Positions 24,898-34,520 are shown, numbered from the stretch's first letter. The stretch: 64,000 nt of DNA from Micromonospora sediminimaris (GCA_900112325.1 FOLJ01000020.1:62001-126000); one strand, 5' to 3'. The notes: generated by a model not told the origin, from the sequence alone. Program-made: numbers and translations.

Positions 24898-27456
24898 GTG
24901 ACCACAGCCGAACACACCGTGGACGTGCTGCTCAGCGACGGCAGCACGGTCCAGTTGCGACCGATCGCGCCGTCCGACGCGCCCGAGATCGTGGCGATGC
25001 ACTCCCGGTTCTCCGAACGCACCCGCTACCTGCGCTACTTCTCGCCGTACCCGCGGATCCCGGAGCGGGATCTGCGCCGCTTCGTCAACGTCGACCACCG
25101 TGACCGGGAGGCGTTCGTGGTCCTGGCCGGCGACCGGATCGTCGCCGTGGGCCGCTACGAACGGCTCGGCCCGGCCTCGCCCGACGCCGAGGTGGCCTTC
25201 GTGGTCGAGGACGCCTACCAGGGGCGGGGCATCGGATCGGTGCTGATGGAGCATCTCGCCGACGCCGCCCGCCGGGCCGGGATCGTCAACTTCGTGGCCG
25301 AGGTGCTCCCGGCCAACGGGCAGATGCTGCGGGTCTTCGCCGACTTCGGGTACCAGATCCAGCGCCAGTTCGCCGACGGGGTGGTGCACCTCAGTTTTCC
25401 GATCGCGCCCACCGAGACGACCCTGGAGGTGCAGCGCGGGCGGGAGCATCGCACCGAGGCGCGGTCCGTCGCCCGGCTGCTCGCCCCACGTGGCGTTGCC
25501 GTCTACGGTGCCAGTGCCACCGGTCAGGGTGTGGGGGCCGCGGTGCTCGGGCACCTGCGCGATGGCGGGTTCACCGGGTCGGTGGTGCCGGTGCACCCGA
25601 GCGCCGCGCGGGTGGCCGGGCTGCCCGCGTACCCGTCGGCGGCCGGCGCCGGGCTACCGGTCGACCTGGCGGTGGTGGCGGTGCCCCCGGAGGCCGCCGC
25701 GTCGGTGGTCGCCGACGCCGCGGCGGCCGGGGCGCACGGCCTGGTCGTGATCTCCGCCGGCTTCGCCGAGGCTGGTGTCGAGGGCGCCGCCGCGCAGCGT
25801 GCCCTGGTCCGCGCGGCCCACGCCGCGGGCATGCGGGTGATCGGCCCGAACTGTCTGGGGGTGGCCAACACCGACCCGGGCGTACGCCTCAACGCCACCC
25901 TCGCCCCGCGCCTGCCGGTGCCGGGCCGGGTCGGCATCTTCAGCCAGTCCGGTGCGTTCGGTGTGGCGCTGCTGGCGGAGGCGGACCGGCGGGGGCTCGG
26001 TCTGTCCAGCTTCGTCTCGGCCGGGAACCGGGCCGATGTCTCCGGTAACGACCTGTTGCAGTACTGGCAGGACGACCCCGGCACCGACGTGATCATGCTG
26101 TACCTGGAGACCTTCGGTAACCCGCGCAAGTTCGCCCGGCTGGCCCGGCGTATCGGCCGGGACAAGCCGGTGGTGGCCTTGGCCTCGCCGGCCCGCCCGC
26201 CGGGTGTCGGTGACGTCGCCGGCCCGGACGCCACGGCGGTCAGCGCGCTGTTCGCCCAGTCCGGGGTGATCCGGGTGGACACCGTCGGTGAGCTGCTCGA
26301 CATCGGGGTGCTGCTGGCCAACCAGCCGCTGCCGGCCGGTGACCGGGTCGGCGTGGTCGGTAACTCCTCGGCGCTGACCGGTCTCGCGGCCACCGCCTGC
26401 GCAACCCAGGGGCTCACCGTCGCCGACGGCTACCCGCGGGATGTCGGTCCGAGGGCCAGCGCGGCCGAGTTCGCCGAGGCGTTGGCCGGAGCCGCCGCCG
26501 ACGATGCGGTCGACGCGCTGGTGGCGCTCTTCGCCCCGCCGCTGCCCGGCCAGTTCACCGGCACCGAGGCCGATTTCACCGCTGCCCTGCCGGCGGCGCT
26601 CTCCGGTGGCAAGCCGGCGGTGGCCACCTTCCTGGTCGGCCGTGCCCCGGCCGGGATGCCCTCCTACCCGAGCGTGGAGGAGGCGGTCCGGGCGCTGGCC
26701 CGGGTCACCGCGTACGCGCAATGGCTGCGTCGGCCGACCGGAACCCTGCCGGAACTGCCCGGCGTCGACCCGGCGGCGGCGCAGGCGGCGCTGCGGGCTG
26801 ACGACACCGACATGGCGGCGTTGTTGGCCGCGTACGGCATCGACGTGGTCGAGTCGGTGCCGGTCTCGTCGGTCGACGAGGCGGTCGAGGTGGCCACCCG
26901 GCTCGGGTTCCCGGTGGCGCTCAAGGCCGCAGCCCCGGGATTGCGGCACCGCCTCGACCTCGGTGCGGTCCGCCTCGACCTGCCGGACGCCGCCACCGTG
27001 CGCCGCGCCTGTGCGGAGCTGTCGGCGGCCTTCGGTTCGGACGTCCTGGTGCAGCCGATGGTGCCGCCCGGCGTGGCCTGTGTCGTGGAGTTGGTCGAGG
27101 ATCCGGCGTTCGGGCCGGTGGTTGGATTCGGGCTGGGTGGGGTCGCCACGGACCTGCTCGGTGATCGGGCGTGGCGAGCCGTGCCGTTGACCGACCGGGA
27201 CGCGGCCGAGCTGGTCGACGCGCCCCGGGCGGCACCGTTGCTTCGTGGCCATCGGGGAGCCGCGCCGGTCGATCGCGCCGCCCTGGCCGATCTGCTGTTG
27301 CGGGTCGGTCGCCTCGCCGACGACCAGCCCCGGGTTCGGGCGCTGACGTTGAACCCGGTGCTGGCCCGGCCCGATGGTCTGTCGGTGCTGCACGCGAACG
27401 TCCGGATCGGCTCCGCCGCCGTGCCGCGCCCCGACACCGGCCCCCGTCGATTGTGA
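24898..27456 (+). CDS. GNAT acetyltransferase fused to NDP-forming acyl-CoA synthetase (Pat-like)
   Basis: 852-residue fusion. Residues about 10-170 are a GNAT domain (RPIAPSDAPEIVAMHSRFSE, acetyl-CoA loop YQGRGIGSVLMEHL). Then come a CoA-binding domain (VAVYGASATGQGVGAAVLGHL), succinyl-CoA-ligase-like domains (GIFSQSGAFG, VVGNSSALTG) and a C-terminal ATP-grasp domain (FPVALKAAAPGLRHR). The order GNAT first is that of Streptomyces-type protein acetyltransferases. It would acetylate lysines such as that of acetyl-CoA synthetase. Whether the synthetase half is catalytic is not clear from sequence. GTG 24898 follows GGGGAGGG. Starts 28 bases after acuC. Confidence 0.87.
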   Translation: MTTAEHTVDVLLSDGSTVQLRPIAPSDAPEIVAMHSRFSERTRYLRYFSPYPRIPERDLRRFVNVDHRDREAFVVLAGDRIVAVGRYERLGPASPDAEVAFVVEDAYQGRGIGSVLMEHLADAARRAGIVNFVAEVLPANGQMLRVFADFGYQIQRQFADGVVHLSFPIAPTETTLEVQRGREHRTEARSVARLLAPRGVAVYGASATGQGVGAAVLGHLRDGGFTGSVVPVHPSAARVAGLPAYPSAAGAGLPVDLAVVAVPPEAAASVVADAAAAGAHGLVVISAGFAEAGVEGAAAQRALVRAAHAAGMRVIGPNCLGVANTDPGVRLNATLAPRLPVPGRVGIFSQSGAFGVALLAEADRRGLGLSSFVSAGNRADVSGNDLLQYWQDDPGTDVIMLYLETFGNPRKFARLARRIGRDKPVVALASPARPPGVGDVAGPDATAVSALFAQSGVIRVDTVGELLDIGVLLANQPLPAGDRVGVVGNSSALTGLAATACATQGLTVADGYPRDVGPRASAAEFAEALAGAAADDAVDALVALFAPPLPGQFTGTEADFTAALPAALSGGKPAVATFLVGRAPAGMPSYPSVEEAVRALARVTAYAQWLRRPTGTLPELPGVDPAAAQAALRADDTDMAALLAAYGIDVVESVPVSSVDEAVEVATRLGFPVALKAAAPGLRHRLDLGAVRLDLPDAATVRRACAELSAAFGSDVLVQPMVPPGVACVVELVEDPAFGPVVGFGLGGVATDLLGDRAWRAVPLTDRDAAELVDAPRAAPLLRGHRGAAPVDRAALADLLLRVGRLADDQPRVRALTLNPVLARPDGLSVLHANVRIGSAAVPRPDTGPRRL

Positions 27457-27468
27457 GTGGGCGGCCGG

Positions 27469-27876
27469 TCAGGCTCGGCTGGAGATCTGCTGCACCGCCC
27501 AGGCGTTGCCGTCGGGGTCGGTGAAGAAGACGAAGCCGACATTGTCCAGCGGCTCCGGCACCGGACGCGGATTCTCGCCGAGCACCTGGATCTCGCTCAC
27601 CTCGACGCCGCGTTCGAGTAGTTCGGCGCGGGCCTTGGCGAGGTCCGGTACGACGAGTTGCAGGCCCTTCAGTGATCCCGGTGGCATCTGCGGCACGGCG
27701 CCCTTGCCGATGACGATCGAGCAGCCCGACCCGGGTGGGGTCAACTGCACGATGCGTACGTCGTCGCCGATCACGGTGTCGTGGTCGACGGCGAAACCGA
27801 GCTGGTCGGCATAGAAGGCCTTGGCCCGGTCCACGTCGGAGACCGGTACGACCACGACTTCCAGCGTCCAGTTCAT
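27469..27876 (-). CDS. VOC-family (glyoxalase/bleomycin-resistance fold) protein
   Basis: 135-residue protein with the paired beta-alpha-beta-beta-beta modules of the vicinal oxygen chelate superfamily (VVVPVSDVDRAKAFYADQLGF near the start, FFTDPDGNAWAVQQ at the end). Substrate unknown. Last gene of a three-gene operon ArsR / SRPBCC / VOC; its ATG overlaps the SRPBCC stop by four bases and is preceded by AGGAGG six bases upstream. The context suggests a small stress- or toxicant-responsive module. Confidence 0.85.
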   Translation of the reverse strand: MNWTLEVVVVPVSDVDRAKAFYADQLGFAVDHDTVIGDDVRIVQLTPPGSGCSIVIGKGAVPQMPPGSLKGLQLVVPDLAKARAELLERGVEVSEIQVLGENPRPVPEPLDNVGFVFFTDPDGNAWAVQQISSRA

Positions 27877-28364
27877 TGCTGTCCTCCTGTTCTCGTCGCC
27901 AGCAGTCCGGCGAGGCGGGTGAAGCTTTCGGTGATCCCACGGACCATCGGGTACCGCAGGGCGACGTCGCGTCCCTCGGGGGTGGCGTAGCGCAGCGTGG
28001 TGGTGACGGTGGTCCGCCCGGCGAGCTCGGTGAACGTGTGGCTGACCAGGGTGTCGCCGGGGTACGACTGGTCGTCGAAGCGTTCGGTGCAGACGAGCCG
28101 CTGCGGAGCGGTGATCTCCCGATAGACCCCGCGTTGGACCATCCGCTGCCCGTCCGGGCCCTGCGACTCGAACCGCCAGCGCCCGCCGACCCGCAGGTCG
28201 ACCTCGCAGCCGACCAGCTGCCAGCCGCGTGCGCCGTACCAACGGACGATCAGGTCAGGACGGGTGAAGGCGGCGAACACGAGCCGCGCCGGTGCTTCGA
28301 AGACCCGGCTCAGCACGATCTCCCGATCGCCCGGCGTGTCGACCACCAGATGGTCGTCGATCAC
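27873..28364 (-). CDS. SRPBCC (AHSA1-type) domain protein
   Basis: 163-residue START-like hydrophobic-pocket protein with the AHSA1 pattern (EIVLSRVFEAPARLVFAAFTRPDLIVRWYG, GGRWRFESQGPDG). No enzyme activity can be assigned. GTG 28364 overlaps the ArsR stop by four bases (28361-28364), and the stop overlaps the VOC start by four bases, so all three genes are translationally coupled. A longer upstream frame to 28529 lies inside the ArsR gene and is a shadow. Confidence 0.83.
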   Translation of the reverse strand: MIDDHLVVDTPGDREIVLSRVFEAPARLVFAAFTRPDLIVRWYGARGWQLVGCEVDLRVGGRWRFESQGPDGQRMVQRGVYREITAPQRLVCTERFDDQSYPGDTLVSHTFTELAGRTTVTTTLRYATPEGRDVALRYPMVRGITESFTRLAGLLATRTGGQQ

Positions 28365-28732
28365 GATGCCGCACCACCGTCCGGCGTTGCGGCGCCGAGT
28401 TGCCCGTCCTCGGCCGAACGCAGCTCGTCGAGCAGGGTGTCGAGGCGCTGGTAGCGCTCGGCCCAGTGCTCGCGGTAGGCGGCGAGCCAGGCGGTGGCCG
28501 CACGCAGCGGCGCGGCTTCGAGGCGGCATGGACGTCGTTGGGCGTCTCGTCCCCGGCTGACCAGTCCGGCACGTTCCAGCACGCGCAGGTGTTTGGAGAC
28601 GGCCGGTTGACTCATCGCGAAGGGTGCGGCGAGTTCGGTGACGGTTGCCTCGCCGTACGCCAGCCGGGCGAGTATGGCACGCCGGGTGGGGTCGGCGAGA
28701 GCTGCGAAGGTGGCGTCCAAGTCAGTGAGCAC
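28361..28732 (-). CDS. ArsR-family winged-helix repressor
   Basis: 123-residue regulator with the ArsR pattern: DPTRRAILARLAYGEATVTELA, recognition helix SQPAVSKHLRVLERAGLV and wing RGRDAQRRPCRLE. No paired cysteines of a metal site are obvious, so this looks like the non-metal class commonly coupled to SRPBCC genes. GTG 28732 lies just downstream of a 12-bp inverted repeat (28740-28767) that overlaps the ribosome site GGAAGG, suggesting autorepression of this three-gene operon. Confidence 0.88.
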   Translation of the reverse strand: MLTDLDATFAALADPTRRAILARLAYGEATVTELAAPFAMSQPAVSKHLRVLERAGLVSRGRDAQRRPCRLEAAPLRAATAWLAAYREHWAERYQRLDTLLDELRSAEDGQLGAATPDGGAAS

Positions 28733-28739
28733 TTCATAT

Positions 28740-28767
28740 AACCTTCCGGTTTGATAACCAGAAGGTT
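28740..28767 (-). promoter_or_regulatory. Operator palindrome of the ArsR-SRPBCC-VOC operon
   Basis: AACCTTCCGGTT (28740-28751) and AACCAGAAGGTT (28756-28767) are inverted repeats with one mismatch and a 4-base spacer, eight bases from the ArsR start codon. Confidence 0.65.
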
Positions 28768-28807
28768 TCTATCGGCTTGGCGTCCGCACGTCAAGGGGGC
28801 GCGCACG

Positions 28808-28838
28808 CATCGGCCCCGGCGAACCGCCGGGGCCGATG
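28808..28838 (-). terminator. Terminator of the group 2 sigma factor gene
   Basis: Arms 28808-28820 (CATCGGCCCCGGC) and 28826-28838 pair perfectly over 13 bp with a 5-base loop, 14 bases after the sigma stop codon on the minus strand. Confidence 0.78.
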
Positions 28839-28852
28839 GTCGAACGCTCAGC

Positions 28853-29863
<1,011 letters not shown>

Positions 29864-30158
29864 CTCAGTCTCCCCGTGTCCACGTCCGTGCCGTGTCCGC
29901 CGGCCTGATGCGCCGGTGACAAACAGCTTGGCCGTCGGGGCGTAAAACGGGAGTGAGGCGATCGGGGAACCGACAGTCTGTGAGCGACCGTCGGGAAATC
30001 GCCCGGGTTGCCCGACGGTCGCTGAGTCGGCACTCGGCGACGCGGTGGCCCGGCGGTTCGGCCGGCTCGGCTTGTTGGCGCCGGTTACCGTGCCAGCGGT
30101 CGGCTGTCGGGCCGGCCTACCTGCCCGGGTGCCGGGCGATCGAGCGACGGAGGCAATC
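29864..30158. other. Divergent region between sigma factor and Spo0M genes
   Basis: About 295 bases holding the 5' regions of two divergent genes. It includes an AT-richer patch around 29935-29955 (GTAAAACGGG). I cannot assign promoter hexamers with confidence. Confidence 0.5.
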
Positions 30159-30947
30159 GTGGTGTTCAAACGGCTCATGCAGGCGATGGGAGTCGGTGGT
30201 CCGTCGGTGGAGACGGTGCTGTCGAATCCGAACTGCCGGCCGGGCGGCCACCTGGAGGGCAGCATCGCGGTCACCGGCGGTGACCATGGAGTCGACGTGT
30301 CCTACGTGGCTCTGGGACTGCTGACCCGGGTGGAGGTGGAGAGCGGCGACAATGAGTACGCCACCAACCAGGAGTTCCAGCGGCAGCAGGTCACCGGCCC
30401 GTTCCGGCTGGAAGCGGGGCAGCGCTACGACATCCCGTTCCGGTTCGAGGTGCCGTGGGAGACCCCGCTCACCGAGCTGTACGGGCAGCACCTGCACGGG
30501 ATGACGATGGGTCTGCGTACCGAACTGGAGGTGGCGCGCGCCGTCGACAAGGGCGACCTGGACGCGGTGGCGGTGCACCCGTTGCCGGCCCAGGAGCGCC
30601 TGCTGGATGCGCTGCTGCGGCTCGGTTTCCGGTTCGCGCGAGCGGACGTGGAGCGCGGGCACATCTACGGTGTCCACCAGACGTTGCCGTTCTACCAGGA
30701 GATCGAGTTCTACCCGCCGCCGCAATACGCGGGCGCGATGAAGCAGCTGGAGGTCACCTTCGTCACCGACCCCCGGCAGGTGCAGGTGGTGCTGGAGCTG
30801 GACAAGCGGGGTGGGTTGTTCACCGAGGGCCGCGACGTCTTCGGTCGCTTCGCCGTCGAGCACGCCTCGGCGGCCAACACCGACTATGCCGCCCAGCTCG
30901 ACGGCTGGCTGCGTCAGTCGCTGCAACGCCGCGGCCTCTTCGGCTGA
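30159..30947 (+). CDS. Spo0M-family sporulation control protein
   Basis: 262-residue arrestin-like protein of the SpoOM family: KRLMQAMGVGGPSVETVL at the start, PGGHLEGSIAVTGGDHGVDVSYV, and YDIPFRFEVPWETPLT. In Bacillus Spo0M influences sporulation; members in spore-forming actinomycetes are common but their role is not worked out. GTG 30159 (MVFKRLM) follows GGAGG at five bases; the second GTG at 30162 is an alternative. Converges on a SRPBCC gene with 23 bases between stops. Confidence 0.88.
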   Translation: MVFKRLMQAMGVGGPSVETVLSNPNCRPGGHLEGSIAVTGGDHGVDVSYVALGLLTRVEVESGDNEYATNQEFQRQQVTGPFRLEAGQRYDIPFRFEVPWETPLTELYGQHLHGMTMGLRTELEVARAVDKGDLDAVAVHPLPAQERLLDALLRLGFRFARADVERGHIYGVHQTLPFYQEIEFYPPPQYAGAMKQLEVTFVTDPRQVQVVLELDKRGGLFTEGRDVFGRFAVEHASAANTDYAAQLDGWLRQSLQRRGLFG

Positions 30948-30970
30948 ACTCCGCGATCCCGCGCCGTACC

Positions 30971-31411
30971 TCAGTGCCAGTTGCTGATCTGCACGTCGTG
31001 CGGCGCGGGCTCGCCCTTACCGGTCTCGACCAGTTGCTTGAGACTCATCAGGTAGATCGCCCACTTGGTGCTGCAGTGGTACATGAACTCCACCGGCTCC
31101 CGCCAACCCTCGTGGCGGAACAACACGATCGTGAAGTCGTCCTCCCGCTTCAGCTCGAAGCGGACCCGGGTGCCGATCCACTCCTCGGGGCCGTCGACGA
31201 CCTCCCAGAGCACCAGCTCGGCCGGCCGGCTCTCCAGGACCTTCATGTCGAAGCCGCCCGGGATGAACCGGAACCGGAGCACACCGCCGACCTCACCGTC
31301 GCCGTCCGTGTCCGTCGTCCACCAGTTCGCGAGCCCGTCGACGGTGGTCAGGGCCACGTACACGTCCTCGGGATCCGACGTGACGCCGACCCGGTGCAGG
31401 ATGTCCAGCAT
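30971..31411 (-). CDS. SRPBCC (AHSA1-type) domain protein
   Basis: 146-residue START-like protein: DILHRVGVTSDPEDVYVALTTVDGLANWWTTDTDGD, typical of the family, with EFMYHCSTKWAIYLMSLKQLVE as the long C-terminal helix. Activity unknown. It lies about 100 bases downstream of a separate ArsR/SRPBCC pair on the same strand but does not overlap it. AAGAAGAGGTACC precedes the ATG. Confidence 0.85.
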   Translation of the reverse strand: MLDILHRVGVTSDPEDVYVALTTVDGLANWWTTDTDGDGEVGGVLRFRFIPGGFDMKVLESRPAELVLWEVVDGPEEWIGTRVRFELKREDDFTIVLFRHEGWREPVEFMYHCSTKWAIYLMSLKQLVETGKGEPAPHDVQISNWH

Positions 31412-31513
31412 TCTGGTACCTCTTCTTCTTGATGAGCGGCCCGCTTACGGGCAGGGTGAATCGCGCCGCCACGGGCACGGCGGCGATTCGTAAGGCGATT
31501 CGTAAGGTGTGGT

Positions 31514-31852
31514 TCAGCTCTGCTGGTCGCGCTGGATCGCCTCGGCGATCCGCTTGATCCGTCGCAGCCGTGCGTCCCAGGTCGCGCCGACCGCCGACAG
31601 TTGCGCGACAGCGCGGGCGAGTTGTGCCTCGTCGACCTCGTAGCGGCGCTCCCGGCCGGCCGGTGTGCCGTGGACGAGCCCGACCCGGCCGAGTACGCCG
31701 AGGTGTTTGGCGACCGCCTGCCGGGTGACCGGCAGCTGCTCGCTCAGCGTGGTCGCCGTACCGCCGCCGTCGGCCAGTAGCAGGTCGAGCATCCGCCGCC
31801 GGGTCGGGTCCCCGACGGCGGACCAGAGGTCGTCGTCGACACCGACACTCAT
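31514..31852 (-). CDS. ArsR-family winged-helix regulator
   Basis: 112-residue ArsR-type protein (VGDPTRRRMLDLLLADGG, recognition helix TRQAVAKHLGVLGRVGLV, wing PAGRERRYE). No metal cysteines. It is the second gene of an SRPBCC-ArsR pair, its ATG overlapping the SRPBCC stop by four bases (31849-31852). This is the reverse of the order in the 28 kb module. Likely binds the two palindromes upstream of its partner. Confidence 0.87.
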   Translation of the reverse strand: MSVGVDDDLWSAVGDPTRRRMLDLLLADGGGTATTLSEQLPVTRQAVAKHLGVLGRVGLVHGTPAGRERRYEVDEAQLARAVAQLSAVGATWDARLRRIKRIAEAIQRDQQS

Positions 31853-32307
31853 CGAGCCGACACCAGCCGGGCCACGTAGTCGACGAGGCGCGGCAGGAAG
31901 TGGTCCCAGCCGGTGACGTGGTCGCGGTAGTGCTCTTCGAGCACGGCGGCCTCCCAGCCCCGCTCCCGGAACCCGGTCTCGGTGAGACGCAGCAGCGTAC
32001 CCCTGCCCGACGGGACCAGGTCGAAGGTCACCAGGAGCGAGTTGGTCGGCGTCGCGACGGCCCTATCGTCGTACACCCATCGGAACGAGAAGCGCCGCGG
32101 CGGGTCGGCCGCCACCACGGTCAGCGGCATGACCTCGGTGTTGGGCGGCTCACCGAAGGAGATGGTCCCGGTGGCGCCGGGGACCGGATCGAGATCGGCG
32201 TCGTCCGGCCACCACTGCCGGAGATGTTCGGGCGCCGTGACGACCTCGTAGACCACCTCTGGTGTGGCGTCGATGTGGATCTTCCGCTCGATGCTGCCGT
32301 ACTCCAT
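31849..32307 (-). CDS. SRPBCC (AHSA1-type) domain protein, first gene of ArsR pair
   Basis: 152-residue START-like protein: GSIERKIHIDATPEVVYEVVTAPEHLRQWWPDDADL, then RFSFRWVYDD and the C-terminal helix GWDHFLPRLVDYVARL. Coupled by a four-base overlap to the ArsR regulator. GGAGGAACT lies before the ATG. Two GCAACC/GGTTGC palindromes upstream look like its operator. Members of this arrangement often respond to small organic or metal stress, but the ligand is unknown. Confidence 0.86.
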   Translation of the reverse strand: MEYGSIERKIHIDATPEVVYEVVTAPEHLRQWWPDDADLDPVPGATGTISFGEPPNTEVMPLTVVAADPPRRFSFRWVYDDRAVATPTNSLLVTFDLVPSGRGTLLRLTETGFRERGWEAAVLEEHYRDHVTGWDHFLPRLVDYVARLVSAR

Positions 32308-32321
32308 GAGTTCCTCCAGAA

Positions 32322-32340
32322 ACGCAACCTGTGGTTGCGT
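32322..32340 (-). promoter_or_regulatory. Operator palindrome 1 of the SRPBCC-ArsR pair
   Basis: ACGCAACC-TGT-GGTTGCGT is a perfect palindrome with 8-bp arms, 15 bases upstream of the SRPBCC start codon. Confidence 0.65.
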
Positions 32341-32368
32341 CTGACTCTAGGGCCCGTGGCCGACATGT

Positions 32369-32383
32369 GCAACCACTGGTTGC
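32369..32383 (-). promoter_or_regulatory. Operator palindrome 2 of the SRPBCC-ArsR pair
   Basis: GCAACC-ACT-GGTTGC repeats the same half-sites with 6-bp arms. Its centre is 45 bp from palindrome 1, and it ends next to the dtd stop codon. Confidence 0.6.
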
Positions 32384-32384
32384 G

Positions 32385-32807
32385 TTACAGGTCCAGAAGG
32401 ATGGTGCGTGGACCGACGTTGACGCTCTCCACCAGCATGTGCGCGCGGAAGCGGCCGGTCTCGACCGTTGCGCCGCGCTGGCGCAGCGCCCGCACCGTCT
32501 CATCGACGAGCGGTTCCGCCACCTCGGCCGGAGCGGCCGCGGTCCAGGTCGGCCGACGGCCCTTGCGCGCGTCGCCGTAGAGGGTGAACTGGCTCACCAC
32601 GAGGATCGGCGCGGCTGCATCCGCCGCCGACCGCTCGTCATCCAGGATGCGTAACTCGTGCACCTTGCGAGCCATCGTCCGGGCGGTCTCCGGGGTGTCG
32701 GTGTGGGTCACCCCGAGCAGCACCAGCAGCCCGTCGTCGATCGCGCCGACCACCTCGCCATCGACGGTCACGCTGGCCCGGCCGACCGTCTGCACCACCG
32801 CCCGCAT
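32385..32807 (-). CDS. dtd: D-aminoacyl-tRNA deacylase
   Basis: Hydrolyses D-aminoacyl-tRNA (and Gly-tRNA-Ala) as a proofreading step. The 140-residue protein has MRAVVQTVGRASVTVDGE at the start, the catalytic SQFTLYGD motif and the Gly-cisPro region near the C-terminus, here NVGPRTILL rather than the more usual NxGPVT. ATG 32807 begins the conserved fold. Any extension would enter a frame that is a shadow of the methyltransferase gene. It is 52 bases downstream of that gene on the same strand. Confidence 0.92.
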   Translation of the reverse strand: MRAVVQTVGRASVTVDGEVVGAIDDGLLVLLGVTHTDTPETARTMARKVHELRILDDERSAADAAAPILVVSQFTLYGDARKGRRPTWTAAAPAEVAEPLVDETVRALRQRGATVETGRFRAHMLVESVNVGPRTILLDL

Positions 32808-32859
32808 CAGTCGACCACCAGCGCGGGAGCGCTTGCCGACCGTGCCGGCACCGGCCGCA

Positions 32860-34395
32860 TCACGGCTGCACCGGCGCGATGAAGCCCCGCTCCACCAGGT
32901 GCGCCACGATCGGCCCGGCCGCCTCGGCCAGTTCGTCGACGGCCACGTCGTGTGCGACGGCGAGCAGTGCGAGCTGGTCACGCAGCGGCATCCGCCCGTC
33001 GGCCCCGCCCACCAGGGCCAGCACCAGCGGGTCGATCTCCTCGGTCCACCGCAGCCCGTTCGGTAGGGCGAGGACCTGTCGGTCCACCGCCCAGCCCTCG
33101 GACCCCATCGTCGCCTCCTGGCGCAGCTGAAGCCCGTCGGCGGCGTGGTAGCGGGCGGCCAGCAGGCCCTCGGTGTCGCGTACGCGCAGCCAGTCCTGCC
33201 GGTCGAACCAGTCGGCGATCCGGTCACCCATCGGTGGTTGCACCCGCTGGCGCAGATCCTCCACCCGCAGCACCGGGTCGTCACGGTCGCTGCGGCGCAG
33301 CGAGACGATGCCGAAGCCGATCGCTTCCACCTTGTGCGCGTCGAACCAGTCGAGCCAGTCCGCCATCCGTTGCGGGTCGGTGGCCTCCCCGACATCGGTA
33401 AGCCACAGGTTGACGTACGCCATCGGGTCGGCGACCTCGCGCTGGATGACCCAGGCGTCCAGGCCGGTGCCGGCGAACCAGCCGGCGACCCGTTCACCCC
33501 AGTCCTCGCCGGCCACGTGCACCCAGTTGGCGAGGTACTGCATGGTGCCACCCTCGGTGAGCAGGCCCGGGGCGGCGGCAGCCAGCTCGGCGCCGATCGC
33601 GTCGCCGACCCGACCGGAGTCGCGGTAGACGTGGGTGGTGGTGCCCGGCCCGACCACGAAGGGCGGGTTGCTCACCACGAGGTCGAACTGCCGGCCGGCG
33701 ACCGGGGCGACCAGGTCGCCATGCAGCAACTCCCAGTCCTGGCCGTTGAGGGCGGCGGTGGTGGCGGCGAAGCGCAGCGCCCGCCGGGACACGTCGGTGG
33801 CGGTGACCCGCCGGGCGTGGGTGCCCAGGTGCAACGCCTGCACGCCCGAGCCGGTACCCAGGTCCAGCGCGCTGTCCACCGGTCGCCGTACGGCTGCGCC
33901 GATCATCGTCTGCGTCGCCCCGCCGATCCCGAGCACGTGTTCGGCGTGCAGCGGGCGGCCGGGGCGGGCGCTGGCCGGCACGTCCGCGAGAACCCACCAG
34001 TCGTCGCCGTACGGCTCCAGGTCCATGCCCATCCGCAGCCCGTCGCCGTGCCGTTCGACAAGTCCCGCGTCGAGCGCGTCGGCGAGCGGCAGTGGCGCCA
34101 GCGCGGCGGCGACCGCGGCTTCGGGCTCGGTCTGCTCGCAGATGAACACCCGGATCAGGGTGGCGAGGGGATCACGGTCGGCGGTGGCGCGCAGCGCGGC
34201 CCGGAAGTCGTTGCGGGCGACGCCGCCGGTCGCCTGCGGGCCGAGCCGTGTGGCGATGCCGTTGGCGGTGAAGGAAGCCCGGGTCAACGCGGCCCGCAGC
34301 GCTTCGACGCCGGCGGGGGAGAGCAGCATGTCGTGTCCGTCCACACCGTCATCCTGCCTGGTGAGGTCGGGTCCGGAGACCACCGCCCGTGACAT
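32860..34395 (-). CDS. Class I SAM-dependent methyltransferase (DUF7059-type N-terminus)
   Basis: 511-residue protein. An N-terminal helical domain (about 25-140) precedes a Rossmann methyltransferase domain with ALDLGTGSGVQALHL (SAM motif I, near residue 175), VTATDVSRRAL and the catalytic NPPF tetrad. NPPF enzymes methylate planar amino groups of nucleotides or glutamine. The long C-terminal region (about 350-511) carries winged-helix-like segments. The target is not known. Divergent from the S8 protease gene. ATG 34395 gives the longest frame; a later start cannot be excluded. Confidence 0.82.
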   Translation of the reverse strand: MSRAVVSGPDLTRQDDGVDGHDMLLSPAGVEALRAALTRASFTANGIATRLGPQATGGVARNDFRAALRATADRDPLATLIRVFICEQTEPEAAVAAALAPLPLADALDAGLVERHGDGLRMGMDLEPYGDDWWVLADVPASARPGRPLHAEHVLGIGGATQTMIGAAVRRPVDSALDLGTGSGVQALHLGTHARRVTATDVSRRALRFAATTAALNGQDWELLHGDLVAPVAGRQFDLVVSNPPFVVGPGTTTHVYRDSGRVGDAIGAELAAAAPGLLTEGGTMQYLANWVHVAGEDWGERVAGWFAGTGLDAWVIQREVADPMAYVNLWLTDVGEATDPQRMADWLDWFDAHKVEAIGFGIVSLRRSDRDDPVLRVEDLRQRVQPPMGDRIADWFDRQDWLRVRDTEGLLAARYHAADGLQLRQEATMGSEGWAVDRQVLALPNGLRWTEEIDPLVLALVGGADGRMPLRDQLALLAVAHDVAVDELAEAAGPIVAHLVERGFIAPVQP

Positions 34396-34520
34396 TGCAA
34401 ATCAATAGAAGTGCATCTCTGTTATATCCGTCGATCTAAGGCTAGCATTCCTCCAACTCAGTCCAGGGTGCGGACCGCCCGGCCAGAAGCCCGGTCGGCC
34501 GCCCAGGTAAGGGAGGCACG

